The notes under the pieces: generated by a model
The model's database searches: none
The model's input: only the letters and a program-made list of their open reading frames with translations
Told to the model about the DNA's origin: nothing
Assembly: GCA_020650975.1 (NCBI GenBank)
Contig: JAIPMN010000252.1
Coordinates: 1 to 64,000 of the forward strand
Direction: 5' to 3'
Source: Apostichopus californicus
Lineage: Eukaryota > Echinodermata > Holothuroidea > Aspidochirotida > Stichopodidae
DNA length: 64,000 bases
Translations under genes and position numbers: made by a program
In this document: piece by piece, positions 35,701 to 43,579 of the stretch
Layout of the letters: each line of letters begins with the position of its first letter
Position numbering within the stretch: the stretch's first letter is position 1

Positions 35701-38700
35701 TGGAGAAGGAGTTTATGGAATTTCGGAGAGAACTCATTTTTGTTACAGAATAAAACTACTGACCAAAGATTGAAAATAATTAATGGATTCTTGCCATTTG
35801 GGTTATTTTTTTGTCCCTGGGAGCTTAACTTTCTGGTAATATATGGCTGAGGATCCATGTCATAGTAAAGGTCATTATAATGTAAATGTATGTCCATGAA
35901 GAATATTGCTTTCATTGGGAAGGTTACTGTGGTAAGGGTCTTGTTGATGTACATGTAGAACTATTGCAATTTCTTATAGGTCCATGGTGAGCCGTCTATT
36001 AACAGTTAATACTTAATTGCATCAGTCAGGTCTTTCCCCTACTTTTGAGTACTTGCATGGACAGTATTTTCCATCGTGATTTTGTAATGTCTGTTTCTTT
36101 CTCTGTTAAAGCTATTGTGCTCAAAATAAACTAAGAATAAACTTGTCAAAATGTTGCAATTTTTATAACAAGTCATCACGAACAATACCAGGAACCTTAT
36201 ATTACGCTACAGAAGTTGTAATTATATTCATTGCAATATCTTGTACCTTTGGTTTAAACACTTCCTTCTTTAAACCGTGCTTTTAGCAACATGTAAGAAA
36301 AATTGCTAGAAAAGGGGGAAAAAAAGAAGGGAAAGAAATGGTATTTGATGATCAACGAACTGTGACAATGATTGTATAGGGTTTTTGTTAGCATATTGCA
36401 TGGTAGATTGACTTCGCTCCTCGCTTACCTGTCTCCTCGCAACCTTAGCACCACGTTCTACCATGCCAATAATGGCCCGGTAACACTGGAGTGAATTGAA
36501 TAGGGTTGAATAGGGTTATTCTTAGCATATTGCATGGTAGTTATTCCTTCAGAATATCAGAAAGGTTGACTTTGTGGTTGAGTAACACGATTAGTTTGCC
36601 AATATTTACTTAATTATATTCAAGGTTGGTTTTTTGTGTTGCACCTTGATAGACCATTAACTTGTCCCACTTTAAGATTGGCAGTTGAACAGCTAAACTG
36701 AACTGTGTTTGCATTAATGTGGATGGTTGTAAGGGTCGAAAAAACTTTGTGATATTATTCAATTTTTTATTAAAGATGCCAGGTATATGAAAATATCCAT
36801 AATGCTTTACTAGAATAACACATATTTTAGCCACTTCTGCTGCGGTTTGTAGTTATAATTATTGCCATGGCGGTGTTTTGTAACTTTTAAGTGAAAGTTG
36901 TGTTTTCAAAACGTTCTTAACTATAAGACGCAGGCTGCAGCGATTTAGTCTGTCTAGTTAATTCTTTTGTACATTCAACGGATTAATTTTTTTTTATGTG
37001 CTTTATAGACTCCTTGAGACTCTGAGCCTAGTCACACTCAGATCATAAATAAAATGTTGACTGTACAAATTGGATACATTACTGTGATAACCGTAGGCTT
37101 CCTATGGTTCCCATCTCACAGTATGCTGTCCACTATCCTCTTCATTCTGCTGTTAAAACATCAATTCTACTTTCTAAATAACTGATTCATTCTATTTATA
37201 AATTTAAAATTTTAATTATATCTCTGAATCACATGTGTATCCATTTAACACATATTAGGCTGTAAAATTTGTTAATATCTATCTTTGTCTCTGACTTTTT
37301 TTTTTTAATTCACAGCTCGCCATCTTTCTATATCGTCTCTGTTTTGCTTTTCTTCAAATTTCTCATCACTTATTGCAACTTATTCCTGTATCTTTTTTGC
37401 AGACATAAATTTAACTTGCCAAAAAATCGTTATGCTGACGTCGTGTGCTACGATCACTCCAGAGTATGCTTGCCTCCCATAAACGGCGACCCGTTCTCTG
37501 ATTACATCAACGCAAACTACGTAGACGGCTACAAGCAAAAGAATGCGTTTATCGCAGCTCAGGGTACGTAATTTACTCCACTGCCTTATGTGGGGAAGAA
37601 GCCATATTGGTCCATTACATTACCAATGTTACTCACACCAGCTACCGGGTAGCTTTTAACAGAATCATTGGGCAAGATTTGAGAAATTGTTTTTGTTTTT
37701 GTGTGTTTTTTTTAGTGACTTTGGTTTTGTAACTATACCAGAGTCACATGGTCACGGAGGTGGTTCCCAAAATCCAATAAATTTGTAGCAGTTGTAAATG
37801 CAAATTCACTTATTTAATGCCAGTTTATAAACTTTCACACACCAGTAGAATCACTGTGGTCGAGTGGTACGGACTTTGGTCTGTGACATAGGGTCCGGGG
37901 TTCGATTCCTTCCTTCGCCTGATCAGTCCCAAATGGTAGAAATTGACAAATTTGGATAAATTCGATACAAATTTGATATTTATACATATGTATTTATATA
38001 ATATATCTACTCAGTAAAATTAGACCTGTGATGCAAATGAAGAAGAGGTCAGAGGTCATTGGAATTGACCAAAATATAATATGATGTAAATGTGAACAAT
38101 AATGGCAGCCTGAAGCAATACGCAGATCTAGTTCATTCTTCCTTTGCCCAATCATATCAATTCCCTCTGTTCATAACCTTCCACTACTTCTCCTCCCCCC
38201 CCCAATTATAATGGTTGATGTCTGCTCTAATGAGAAAGAAGTCTAACATAAACTGTCTACCATTGACTCAGCAAACAGCTCTCTTAACATTTACACCATT
38301 AGTTTATAGTTTCCTACATGTTTACACTCAGATGTCTACAATGAAGCTTTCAAAAGATGAAAGAAGAGGGGGTCAAAGTAACTTTTTCACTGAGAAGTTT
38401 GCTCATAATGACCTACAGGGAAAAAATGGTGACCTGCAATGATTACCTTCTAACTGACAGCATTTCGACAGCAGTGACCTGTGGACTTCAAGTCCAGTGT
38501 GCTGCAGTATACACAGTACCTTGTATATACATTTATAGGCAAGGATCACACCCAATGCCAAATATCTCATTAAATCCCTTTCCTGTCTCTTCCCAGAAAC
38601 CACTGTATAATTAAATTAACTTTCTTTGATATACCTTGTCTGTTCTAGGTCCTCTGCCAAAGACCTACTCCGATTTCTGGCATCTGATATGGAGTGAACA

Positions 38701-41700
38701 TGTTCTCACCGTGGTTATGACTACAAAGTGCATGGAGAGAAATAGGCAGAAATGCGGCCAATATTGGCCGGCTGAGAAAGAAACGACAAAGGACTACGGG
38801 ATCTTCAGGGTTTCAAACTTGGAAGCAATCAGAGAAAAAGACTACACAATCACCAGTCTACTCTTAAAAAACACCACGGTAAGAAATGAGCCTGATTTAA
38901 GCAACAACAACAAAATGGGTAGTAATAATCCTAGTTTGAAAAAAAGAAAGAAAAATAATTGTAACAAAACACCACTGCCCGTCATGAGTTTGGTCTTAGG
39001 CTGTGTTCACATGGGATAATGTACGCCACTCCTCAAGAGATCATGGTCTCATGACAAGGTCGATATCAGATTGCTGCTAGGTCAAAACCAAACATGAACG
39101 CACTCATGCTCAGGATCTCGAGTCGGCCAGATCGGATCAGATCACAAGCCCAGTGATCAGATGAGGAGTGCATATGAACGCACTTGTTACCTGATGGAGT
39201 GTTTACTTTCTGTGTCCCCTAATGGTTACTACATAATGATACTGCATCTCAGGGCGGGAATTTTCCTGCATTGAGTGCCTCCACACACTTTTCACTGTAC
39301 AGAGTTTTTAAGGGGTTTTTCTTGGTGGTAGCTGGTACCACTATCTGACATTAAGCTGTGTGTGACAACCTTGGCAGACACTTCTTAGGGATGTCATCAT
39401 TCATGAATTATGCAAAAGGAACATGGCTTGTTTTGCATGCATGGCAGTTTTACTGTGCAGTTTCAAATACTTGTTGGCCAAGCAAATAAAGACTGTTTCT
39501 TGAATAAACAGGGGTATGAGTTTTTAGCCATATTGGGCCTTGATTTCTTTCCTTAAGCTTCATCAGTAACAGCCTATGCTTTAGAAGGCTCGGGTTGAGA
39601 CTTTAATTTAATGCATGGCAAATAGCAAGCTTGGTTACCCGAAGGAATGTAGCAAAATAACAAAGACCAATATCTACACTGTAGGAGAGGTGTGTAGGTT
39701 CAAATAGGCAATAGAACACAATGATTTTAGGGGGTGCTACCAATTGATCATTTTACCTCTTTGGAGGTATTTTTATATAGCCTTTTATATAGCCTTCTAT
39801 ATAGCCTTTTATATAGTTTTCTTTATGATGTCGGTTTTCTCGATACTAATTGAATAGGTGACAATTGAGAACAAAAGATGATAGTGCACATTGTTAACGA
39901 CAAGACAGAACAATTAGTGACTCATTATGTTGTCCTGCCTAGCATGGCCTTGCAATGTCAGTTTCATTACAGGTTCCTACCATATCATTAAGCACTGGCA
40001 TTGAAAATAGTCGGCCATTTTGAATTCCTGTTGAAACAAGCAAGTGTCATGACGTGTGTGTGACTTGCCAATTTCTCAATGTAAATATCAATTGAACTTT
40101 ACTATAAAAGCAGGTAGTAGTGTCATGCAAGAGACCAGTTTGCCTTAAACGAGCACAGAAATATGTAATTTAACGAGTCGCAGTAGTGTCACAGGTTTGA
40201 AATGCTTCAAGACTTGTAGTTTTACTAGTTTTATAAACGGTTAATTGTTAGCAAAGGCCAACTCCGCAGGACACAAATTAGGTTAACAGGGGCTCTGATT
40301 AGTTGTCATTGTGCAATCAATATAATTCGATAATTAATGAATTCATTATTAGTTAATTAAAGTTACCAAATTTTTGAAGACCTAACCAGTTCTGGGTACA
40401 GCCAGACCGAAACCTGTGTAAACTTGTTATACTACATTGTGGTGCCTATGTCAAGTTTTTCAGCACCATTTCTTGGATGGAACTTTTTTAAGTCAGATGT
40501 CACAATACCTTGCACATTATGCAGCAGAGAGTCTGATTCTTAAATACTTTCTTTTTCAATGGAGAACATTCAACAACCAAAATCTCACCTTTTTTTTTTC
40601 CCCTCAAATTATTACTTTTTTTCAGACTGACGAAATAAGGCAAGTCACTCACATGCAGTTCACCAGCTGGCCCGACTTTGGTACCCCTAGTTCTGCGTCC
40701 GCCATGCTCCACTTCAGAAAGGAAGTTCGTTGGTATCAAACCCAGGCTCTGGAGACGATGGATGCGGCTTGGACCGGCCACCCAGGTGGACCCCCGATCC
40801 TGATACATTGTAGCGCTGGTATCGGAAGGACAGGTATTGAAATCTATCCCGTATCTCATTTGAACAATATTGTATCACTAAGAACATGTGAATATTCATG
40901 TATGTTGGCTAATTCGTAGGTCTGTTCTGGTGGAAGAGGGGTTAATGCTGTGAAATAAAGACAAGTCTATCGCAAGATTGCACCATTCGGTGCAAAATAA
41001 TTAAAGGGAATTTCTAATTGTGGCATCTTGAATATTCTGCATGTTTCTCTCTGTTGTATTTTTCAAGTCTCTTATACCTTATTGAGGATGATAAAGAGCA
41101 CAAACTAAAGCAGAGGCTAGCTAATCAAGTGAAACACAACACAATCTTTTGGAAATGCATTGGAGTTGCTGTGTTTAGATATAACAACCAGCAGCTTTTA
41201 AAAATTTCTTGTTAGATATTTATCGCATCACAAAAGTTTGCATGGCCATATGGATGAAATATAGTAGTGTCTGGCAGGCTGGTACCTCAAAACTCAGAAA
41301 AGACCAATCAAATGGTCGCTTTTATTGATGAATTAAGTGTAATGTGTCTCAGTAATAAATGTTTGTGAAGATGTTGACTAAAGTAAAATATATGTGGATG
41401 ATTCTTCATGAGTATTCTTTGATGCTTAAATGTCAAGTGTTTGAACCTAATTTTTTGTAAGCAGTCTTCAAAACAGGAACCAATATGTACTAAAAAACTG
41501 TAAGATACCTTTCAAAGAAGATCGCCACTTTTCACATTATTTTATTGAAAGGAGTTAGTTAGGGTAGTTCCTTCCAACGCTCAACATTTTGACAAATTAT
41601 TTTTGGTTTAGACAAGCTTTGCTTTCTTAATATCCTATCTGTGTGTGTATATGTGTGTTTGTTTGTTTATAATTTGCCTTCCTCTTCAAAGACTATTTAT

Positions 41701-43579
41701 GGTAACATTGATGTCTTTCAAATGTCCTTTATACGTAGCATGACTCACTGTTTTCTCTTGAAACTCCATCCCAACTCCATCCCAACTATTAAGAAATAAA
41801 CTTAATAAATGAACTTAATCTCAGGTGACTGGTTTTAATTCTGCACCAAAATTGCTCTTAAACAGATTTATAAATTTTGTAGATTAGAACCTTATAAAAA
41901 TGCTAATGTTGTGTGTACCAAGACTATGTATTGTGCATACATGCATTTTTGTGGCAATTTGGTGATTTAATTTCTAGATATGATAAAAGATAAATGATTT
42001 GCATAATAGATAGTAAAGTCAGCTTCCATAGCAACTATCAGCTGGAAATGCCTTGTACGATTCTTTAAAAAAAAACACTTCTAATCAAGCCACGCAACTC
42101 TACTTAAAATAATAAATACCAATGAAAAAGTGGGTAAAGAGAAAATCAAAACAAACAGACAAAATACCAGAATTTATTCTAGATAATTTCTGCTACCTTG
42201 TATCCCATGGCGATAGATATATGAAACCCGCACACATCTCACAGACTTTGAGATTGATTTTCAGTTGTTCAGAAGCAAAAAAAACCTGTTTATCAATTTG
42301 ACATCTTCTGTTGCCGCATCAGTAATCTTGAATATGAGGTGATCGTTATATTGGAAAGATGTGTTACCATGGCAATCTGATGTCGCTTCTTTTGCAAATA
42401 AATGGAAATTTTAAATAGAAATTACTTATTTTGGTTATATTTGTGAAGAACTTGGAAGGTAGCAAAAATGATGAGTGTTTATTCAAATCCTGTTTTAATT
42501 TTTCATTTATTAATTTATTTTTTTTGGGTGGAGAGGGAAGGGGGGGGTAGGGTTTTTGAACAGTGTGATCAAACTATTGTTAAATTCTTAAAGATGGCAT
42601 TAAAGAGTGAGACACTGTTAGAGCTATGGCCTTGTGGGGTGTGTATAATCTGTAGCATTTTGAAAACTAGCACATTTTTTGTGCACATTCAGAGTTGGCA
42701 AAAGAAAGTTTATGATCACATTGCAACGTTTGTTATGTCACATGAATTAAACACCTTTACTTCTGTTAGTTACTAAAAGGTCTGTATGAAATGACAGTGA
42801 GTAGTGATGGCTTAACGTGCACCTGGTCACGTCCTTCCTCTATTCCCCTATATGTCCCCTTCTCCTGCTTCTCCATTAATATTCTGCGAATGTAACAGTT
42901 TAACCTTTCAGTCCATGCGAAAGAAGAAGAAGAAATATATAAGTAAAAATAGCCTGTTTACAGAGTAATTTGGCTAGAATAGGATTGCAATACACACACA
43001 CAGTACACTGAAACTAAAAGTATCCCATTCAGTCTAATGTCATCTAGGAAAAATAAAACAATATCTGTATTATTATATAAATGACCAGACAATGAAGCAA
43101 ACTTTACAACAGCAACTTCAGCTATTGCCTTTGTTTGTAGATAAAATCTTGACCGTGACTCATCACCCATGGAGTAGCTTTGTAATAACCATTGTGAATG
43201 CACATAATAGTTAGATCCTACTGCTCGTTAGTAGAGCTTACATTTAAAGCAGCTAGTTTGTAATTAAATGGTTGACTGGAAGCTGCTAAAAATCATGAAT
43301 CATTAATTTGCCAAATCTTTCTTAATCTTAATGTCTCTCTTCTCTTCAGGGACGTTCTGCACGTTGGATATCAGCATGTCTCGTCTGGAGGACATCGGCA
43401 CCGTCGATATCTGCAACACCGTCAGGAAGATGAGATCACAGAGAGCTTTCAGTATCCAGACACCCGACCAGTATGAATTCTGTTACCTCGCCCTCATAGA
43501 GTTTGCACAAACCAAAGGCATGCTGGTGGGACTGGACCTCGACTTCAATGGCTACGAAGACATTGAGAGCGACGGCTGA
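2654..43579 (+). CDS. PTPN9: PTPN9/MEG2-like protein tyrosine phosphatase, eight exons, 5' end outside window
   Basis: Gene-level entry. Joining 2654-2743, 3396-3520, 12791-13007, 31032-31831, 37403-37563, 38649-38878, 40626-40833 and 43350-43579 gives 2061 nt, an open frame of 686 residues plus TGA, with every junction GT-AG and in phase. Visible residues 1-168 align by eye with the CRAL-TRIO/SEC14 domain of human PTPN9, which binds phosphoinositides on secretory vesicles. Residues of about 170-385 are a long linker and about 390-670 a class I tyrosine phosphatase domain. Catalytic parts are all present: the KNRY phosphotyrosine loop, WPD loop Asp558, [10 protein letters not shown] with Cys603 and Arg609, and the QTPDQY Q-loop. 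The order CRAL-TRIO then PTP is known only from PTPN9. Human PTPN9 is 593 residues. Here roughly the first 75 residues are missing, and I found no exon for them in 1-2653, but the linker is some 165 residues longer. The symbol is by family resemblance; orthology was not tested. Confidence 0.93.
2744..3395 (+). other. Intron a-b of the PTPN9-like gene (652 bp)
   Basis: A GT-AG intron. Nearly half is taken up by the three-unit tandem repeat at 3041-3325. The rest contains a TTTTG microsatellite near 2812-2835 and a G run. Nothing else is recognisable. Confidence 0.85.
3041..3325. repeat. Tandem repeat, three units of about 96-100 bp
   Basis: The unit starts TCTAGCATATTTTGGGAGCA and recurs at 3041, 3141 and 3237. 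Each copy runs through TACTGATCACTTCTAATACA, a CCCACCCC stretch and a TTAGTTTGTT...CAATCAATAT end. The first unit differs mainly in the length of its CCCCA tract, and a short TTCTAGCATA duplication sits at the start of the third. The copies are close to identical, so the expansion is recent. Confidence 0.9.
3396..3520 (+). CDS. PTPN9: PTPN9-like exon b: CRAL-TRIO core
   Basis: The exon is 125 nt, running from acceptor TTTTCCAG to donor GTGAGT, and ends with two bases of a split codon. It encodes [20 protein letters not shown] and [14 protein letters not shown], parallel to the human DPTGASIALFTARLHHP and VLQALFYLLDRAV. These are the central strands and helix of the SEC14 fold. Confidence 0.93.
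4606..4682 (+). repeat. Small dispersed repeat, copy 1 (TTACCTGTCTCC family)
   Basis: It shares TTACCTGTCTCC, ACAACCTCAGCAC, a CTCTACCGTGC-like segment and GTAACCTTCTAACACT with copies at 11917-12010 and 36407-36522. It begins right after a TC microsatellite. The family is unknown to me. Confidence 0.7.
8120..8440. repeat. Dispersed AGGTCA-containing repeat with internal subunits of about 140 bp
   Basis: Three partial subunits each carry a variant of TTGAACTTCATACTTGGTATG (near 8130, 8270 and 8420). Two are followed by a gap and then AGGTCAAAGGTCATTTGAGG-like sequence (8193-8212 and 8331-8352). The same AGGTCA-rich style recurs at 45180-45560. I recognise it only as a type of noncoding repeat common in marine invertebrate genomes. 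Confidence 0.55.
11917..12010 (+). repeat. Small dispersed repeat, copy 2 (TTACCTGTCTCC family)
   Basis: Starts TTACTTCGCTCGTTGCTTAC and continues with TGTCTCCTCACAACCTCAGC, then CGTTCTA and GGTAACCTTTTAACACTTTT. It shares its left part with copy 3 at 36407 and its right part with copy 1 at 4606. No clear flanking duplication is seen. Confidence 0.7.
12791..13007 (+). CDS. PTPN9: PTPN9-like exon c: CRAL-TRIO core and gating helix region
   Basis: The exon is 217 nt, with acceptor TCTCTTTCAG and donor GTAAGT. Its first base completes the codon split in exon b. It encodes [18 protein letters not shown], then [17 protein letters not shown] and LKDKIRDR, aligning closely with human ETQRNGLVFIYDMCGSN, FPARLKKVLIVGAPIWF and LKDKVRER. 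YPARLK is the typical family signature in the lipid-binding pocket wall. Confidence 0.95.
14020..14158 (+). repeat. Dispersed repeat, copy 1 of 2
   Basis: Shares an ordered series of blocks with 39624-39775: AGCAA..TTGGTT..CCGAA, AAAATAACAA, TACACTGTAGGAGAG.TGTG, TAGGTT, then ...GT(G)ATACCAAT...T..TTT..CCT.TTTGG.GGTATTT. Divergence is moderate. The segment TTGGTTGTCCGAA recurs 190 bp downstream at about 14219, and CGGACAACC appears inverted near 14199, so the element may be larger and structured. The class is unknown. Confidence 0.6.
15699..15839 (+). mobile_element. LINE (non-LTR retrotransposon) fragment: reverse-transcriptase ORF C-terminus
   Basis: 46 codons end at a TAG at 15837-15839. 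The peptide contains [10 protein letters not shown], then [11 protein letters not shown] and a short tail. The motif SFxPRTIxDWN...V...S...FK is the standard C-terminal end of ORF2 in Jockey/CR1-group LINEs. Reading in this frame fails further 5', where a second frame keeps some similarity, so the copy is truncated and frame-shifted. About 80 bp of 3' tail (to about 15920, ending near an AGAGAGAG stretch) probably belongs to it. Plus-strand orientation. Confidence 0.75.
16253..16588. repeat. Tandem array, almost four units of 86 bp
   Basis: Units start GATAATAGTGTGTGC at 16253, 16339, 16425 and 16513. Each includes GTGAGCAGT, TATATGTAGCTATATAC and GTGTCATCAGAGGACACTTC. The third unit is 88 bp because of a two-base duplication (AGAGCTATA), and the fourth ends early within GTCATCGGAG. 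Units differ at only a few bases. GTGTCATCAGAGGACAC forms a short imperfect hairpin in every unit. Confidence 0.93.
17619..17680 (+). other. Exon-like segment of unknown membership
   Basis: The 62-nt segment sits between a pyrimidine-rich acceptor (CTTCTGTCTTTTAAG) and a consensus GTAAGT donor. One frame is open and reads [14 protein letters not shown] then NESEAS. It needs one base from an upstream exon and ends in phase 0, so it could splice into exon d (phase 0) but not from exon c. No upstream partner is identified. It may be a chance match. Confidence 0.2.
23629..23685 (+). CDS. Candidate alternative first coding exon of the PTPN9-like gene
   Basis: An ATG with A at -3 and G at +4 opens 19 codons ([19 protein letters not shown]) that run directly into a GTGAGT donor in phase 0. 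Exon d, the next acceptor of the gene, also begins in phase 0. Splicing 23685 to 31032 would give a form that keeps the last 24 residues of the CRAL-TRIO domain, the linker and the whole phosphatase. The 600 bp ahead are richer in CpG than the surroundings. This is inference from splice signals and phase. I know of no homologous peptide. Confidence 0.3.
24572..24632 (+). repeat. tRNA-derived SINE-like head
   Basis: It carries an A-box-like stretch (GTGTCATGGGTAGAG) and, some 35 nt later, a B-box-like GTTTCAAACCC, with CTGCCTTGCAACCA at the anticodon-arm position. It does not fold as a full tRNA, so a decayed SINE or tRNA pseudogene is more likely than a working gene. A C run follows. Confidence 0.4.
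26637..26665. repeat. C-run tract, four runs separated by single T (G-quadruplex type on minus strand)
   Basis: Runs of 8, 6, 6 and 5 C separated by one T each, then CACC. The minus strand therefore has four G runs with one-base loops, the classic pattern for a stable quadruplex. Similar but less regular C runs occur across the window. Confidence 0.8.
29533..29575. repeat. Short tandem repeat, about 12-bp unit
   Basis: GATATTGATTG recurs three times in a row with one-base joins. Confidence 0.75.
29925..30280. repeat. Tandem array, five units of about 72 bp
   Basis: Units start at GGGATTGGTATGG at 29925, 29997, 30069, 30141 and 30202, and a sixth start is at 30274. The body includes GATGTATGGTGTTAGTATCA, TATGAAGAGTATGGT and GAGTGTATATGTTACTGTTA. 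The fourth unit lacks about 11 bp (61 bp). Since the usual unit is a multiple of three, open frames cross it on both strands. They are a by-product, not genes. Confidence 0.93.
31032..31831 (+). CDS. PTPN9: PTPN9-like exon d: end of CRAL-TRIO, long linker, start of PTP domain
   Basis: This is an unusually large exon of 800 nt (acceptor CTCCTTTCAG, donor GTTAGT; the last two bases are split). The first 24 codons end in LPKELGG, the usual close of a SEC14 domain (human LPENLGG). Then come some 215 residues rich in Ser, Asp, Glu and Asn with no predicted fold by eye, including PPPKPPRP at visible residues 337-344, an SH3-ligand-like motif. The exon ends with [16 protein letters not shown] and GTFNASR, which align with human VDYVNARQKQGIYEEY and GTFHCS, the N-terminal helix of the phosphatase domain. 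The human linker is roughly 50 residues, so most of this exon is lineage-specific. Confidence 0.93.
32480..32680. repeat. Imperfect minisatellite with about 20-bp unit
   Basis: CACATACACATATACC followed by a CCTGC, GCTGC or TCAGC-type filler is repeated about nine times with loss of register toward the right end. Looser copies extend left to about 32290. Confidence 0.85.
34452..34575 (+). mobile_element. Penelope-like element (PLE) fragment, terminal region
   Basis: About 120 bp similar to the minus strand of 52732-52850. The shared blocks include TGTCTGTATT, GTGTATTTGTCCC, TGTTACTGTAACTTGTCATT and CAGCCTCTGAAGAAG. The right end is a hammerhead-type fold (34537-34575). Only a terminal stub remains, and the two copies differ at many bases, so it is an old fossil. 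Confidence 0.65.
34537..34575 (+). ncRNA. Hammerhead ribozyme-like motif, decayed copy
   Basis: It has stem I GCCT/AGGC (34537-34540 with 34572-34575), core CTGAAGA, and a perfect stem II GATCC/GGATC around a five-base loop. An AAAC-type second core half follows, then ACGTC ahead of the expected cleavage site. Layout and length (39 nt) match the copy at 52732-52770, but the core fits the consensus less well, so activity is doubtful. Confidence 0.5.
36389..36540. mobile_element. Short inserted element (copy 3 of the TTACCTGTCTCC family) with target-site duplication
   Basis: The 18-base sequence TAGCATATTGCATGGTAG occurs at 36389-36406 and again at 36523-36540. About ten bases upstream of each copy are also similar (TAGGGTTxTT), so the duplication could be longer and older. 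The 116 bp between them (36407-36522) contains CTTCGCTCCTCGCTTACCTG, TCTCCTCGCAACC and GGTAACACTGGAGTGAATTG, related to 4606-4682 and 11917-12010. This looks like a short, noncoding, possibly SINE-like insertion. Confidence 0.6.
37403..37563 (+). CDS. PTPN9: PTPN9-like exon e: PTP domain, phosphotyrosine loop
   Basis: The exon is 161 nt (acceptor TTTTTTGCAG, donor GTACGT). It encodes [42 protein letters not shown] is the phosphotyrosine-recognition loop and DYINA...YIAxQG the conserved motif 2 and 3 region of classical PTPs. The polypyrimidine tract ahead is strong. An open frame runs back through it, but homology begins only at 37403. Confidence 0.96.
37564..38648 (+). other. Intron e-f of the PTPN9-like gene (1.1 kb)
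   Basis: A GT-AG intron. Its only recognisable content is the tRNA-like segment at 37848-37925 with about 130 bp of following sequence that includes AGAGGTCAGAGGTCATTGG, a relative of the AGGTCA repeats elsewhere. Confidence 0.9.
37848..37925 (+). repeat. tRNA-derived SINE head or tRNA pseudogene
   Basis: A-box TGTGGTCGAGTGG at 37855-37866 (approximately) and an exact B-box GGTTCGATTCC at 37899-37909, 33 bases apart as in a tRNA. The acceptor ends do not pair and the T-stem is weak, so a functional tRNA is unlikely. The polymerase III promoter boxes may still be usable. Confidence 0.6.
38649..38878 (+). CDS. PTPN9: PTPN9-like exon f: PTP domain central region
   Basis: The exon is 230 nt with acceptor TGTTCTAG and donor GTAAGA. 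It encodes [17 protein letters not shown], then [20 protein letters not shown]. This matches human GPLENTYRDFWLMVWEQ and VIVMTTRFEEGGRRKCGQYWP. It contains the DFW and KCxxYWP motifs of classical PTPs. The exon ends in phase 0. Confidence 0.96.
39003..39184. mobile_element. Small inverted-repeat element (MITE-like)
   Basis: The left end GTGTTCACATG...CACTCCTCA..AGATCA is matched in inverse order at the right by TGATCAGATGAGGAGTGCAT and ATGAACGCAC. The imperfect terminal inverted repeats are about 35 bp, and the whole is about 180 bp. The centre is rich in GATC. No target-site duplication was confirmed and no coding capacity is present. Confidence 0.45.
39624..39775 (+). repeat. Dispersed repeat, copy 2 of 2
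   Basis: Same orientation and block order as 14020-14158, including TACACTGTAGGAGAGGTGTG and GCTACCAATTGATCATTTT followed by CCTCTTTGGAGGTATTT. Both copies lie in introns of the same gene, 25 kb apart. Confidence 0.6.
39771..39816. repeat. 12-bp tandem repeat
   Basis: TATATAGCCTTT is repeated about four times with one base change. It sits at the right edge of the dispersed repeat and may be its tail. Confidence 0.8.
40626..40833 (+). CDS. PTPN9: PTPN9-like exon g: WPD loop and catalytic P-loop
   Basis: The exon is 208 nt (acceptor TTTTTTTCAG, donor GTATTG). It holds WPDFGTPSS with the general-acid Asp codon at 40674-40676, and [12 protein letters not shown] with the nucleophile Cys codon at 40809-40811 and Arg codon at 40827-40829. 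The exon boundary falls within the codon after GRT, as the one-base overhang is completed by exon h to give GRTGTFC. The insertion between the two motifs ([17 protein letters not shown]) takes the place of the human QSLAVSN...CPEPP loop. Confidence 0.97.
40834..43349 (+). other. Intron g-h of the PTPN9-like gene (2.5 kb)
   Basis: A GT-AG intron that interrupts the phosphatase P-loop codons. It is AT-rich, with a G run near 42541-42547 and a short duplicated AACTCCATCCC near 41761-41785. No gene or recognisable element was seen. Confidence 0.9.
43350..43579 (+). CDS. PTPN9: PTPN9-like exon h: PTP C-terminal part and stop
   Basis: This terminal coding exon of 230 nt follows acceptor TCTCTTCAG. 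It encodes [21 protein letters not shown], then [19 protein letters not shown] and [10 protein letters not shown], aligning with human [40 protein letters not shown] and ILEFAEKEGM. The Q-loop Gln is present. The stop TGA is at 43577-43579. The last residues (YEDIESDG) differ from human, as usual for the tail. Confidence 0.96.

Larger units (their letters stand above)
31832..37402 (+). other. Intron d-e of the PTPN9-like gene (5.6 kb)
   Basis: A GT-AG intron. It contains a CACATACACATATACC minisatellite (32480-32680), a G-rich run (33848-33870), a Penelope-like fragment (34452-34575) and a small inserted element with flanking duplication (36389-36540). Confidence 0.85.
38879..40625 (+). other. 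Intron f-g of the PTPN9-like gene (1.7 kb)
   Basis: A GT-AG intron. It holds a small inverted-repeat element (39003-39184), the second copy of a dispersed repeat (39624-39775) and a 12-bp tandem repeat (39771-39816). Confidence 0.9.
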
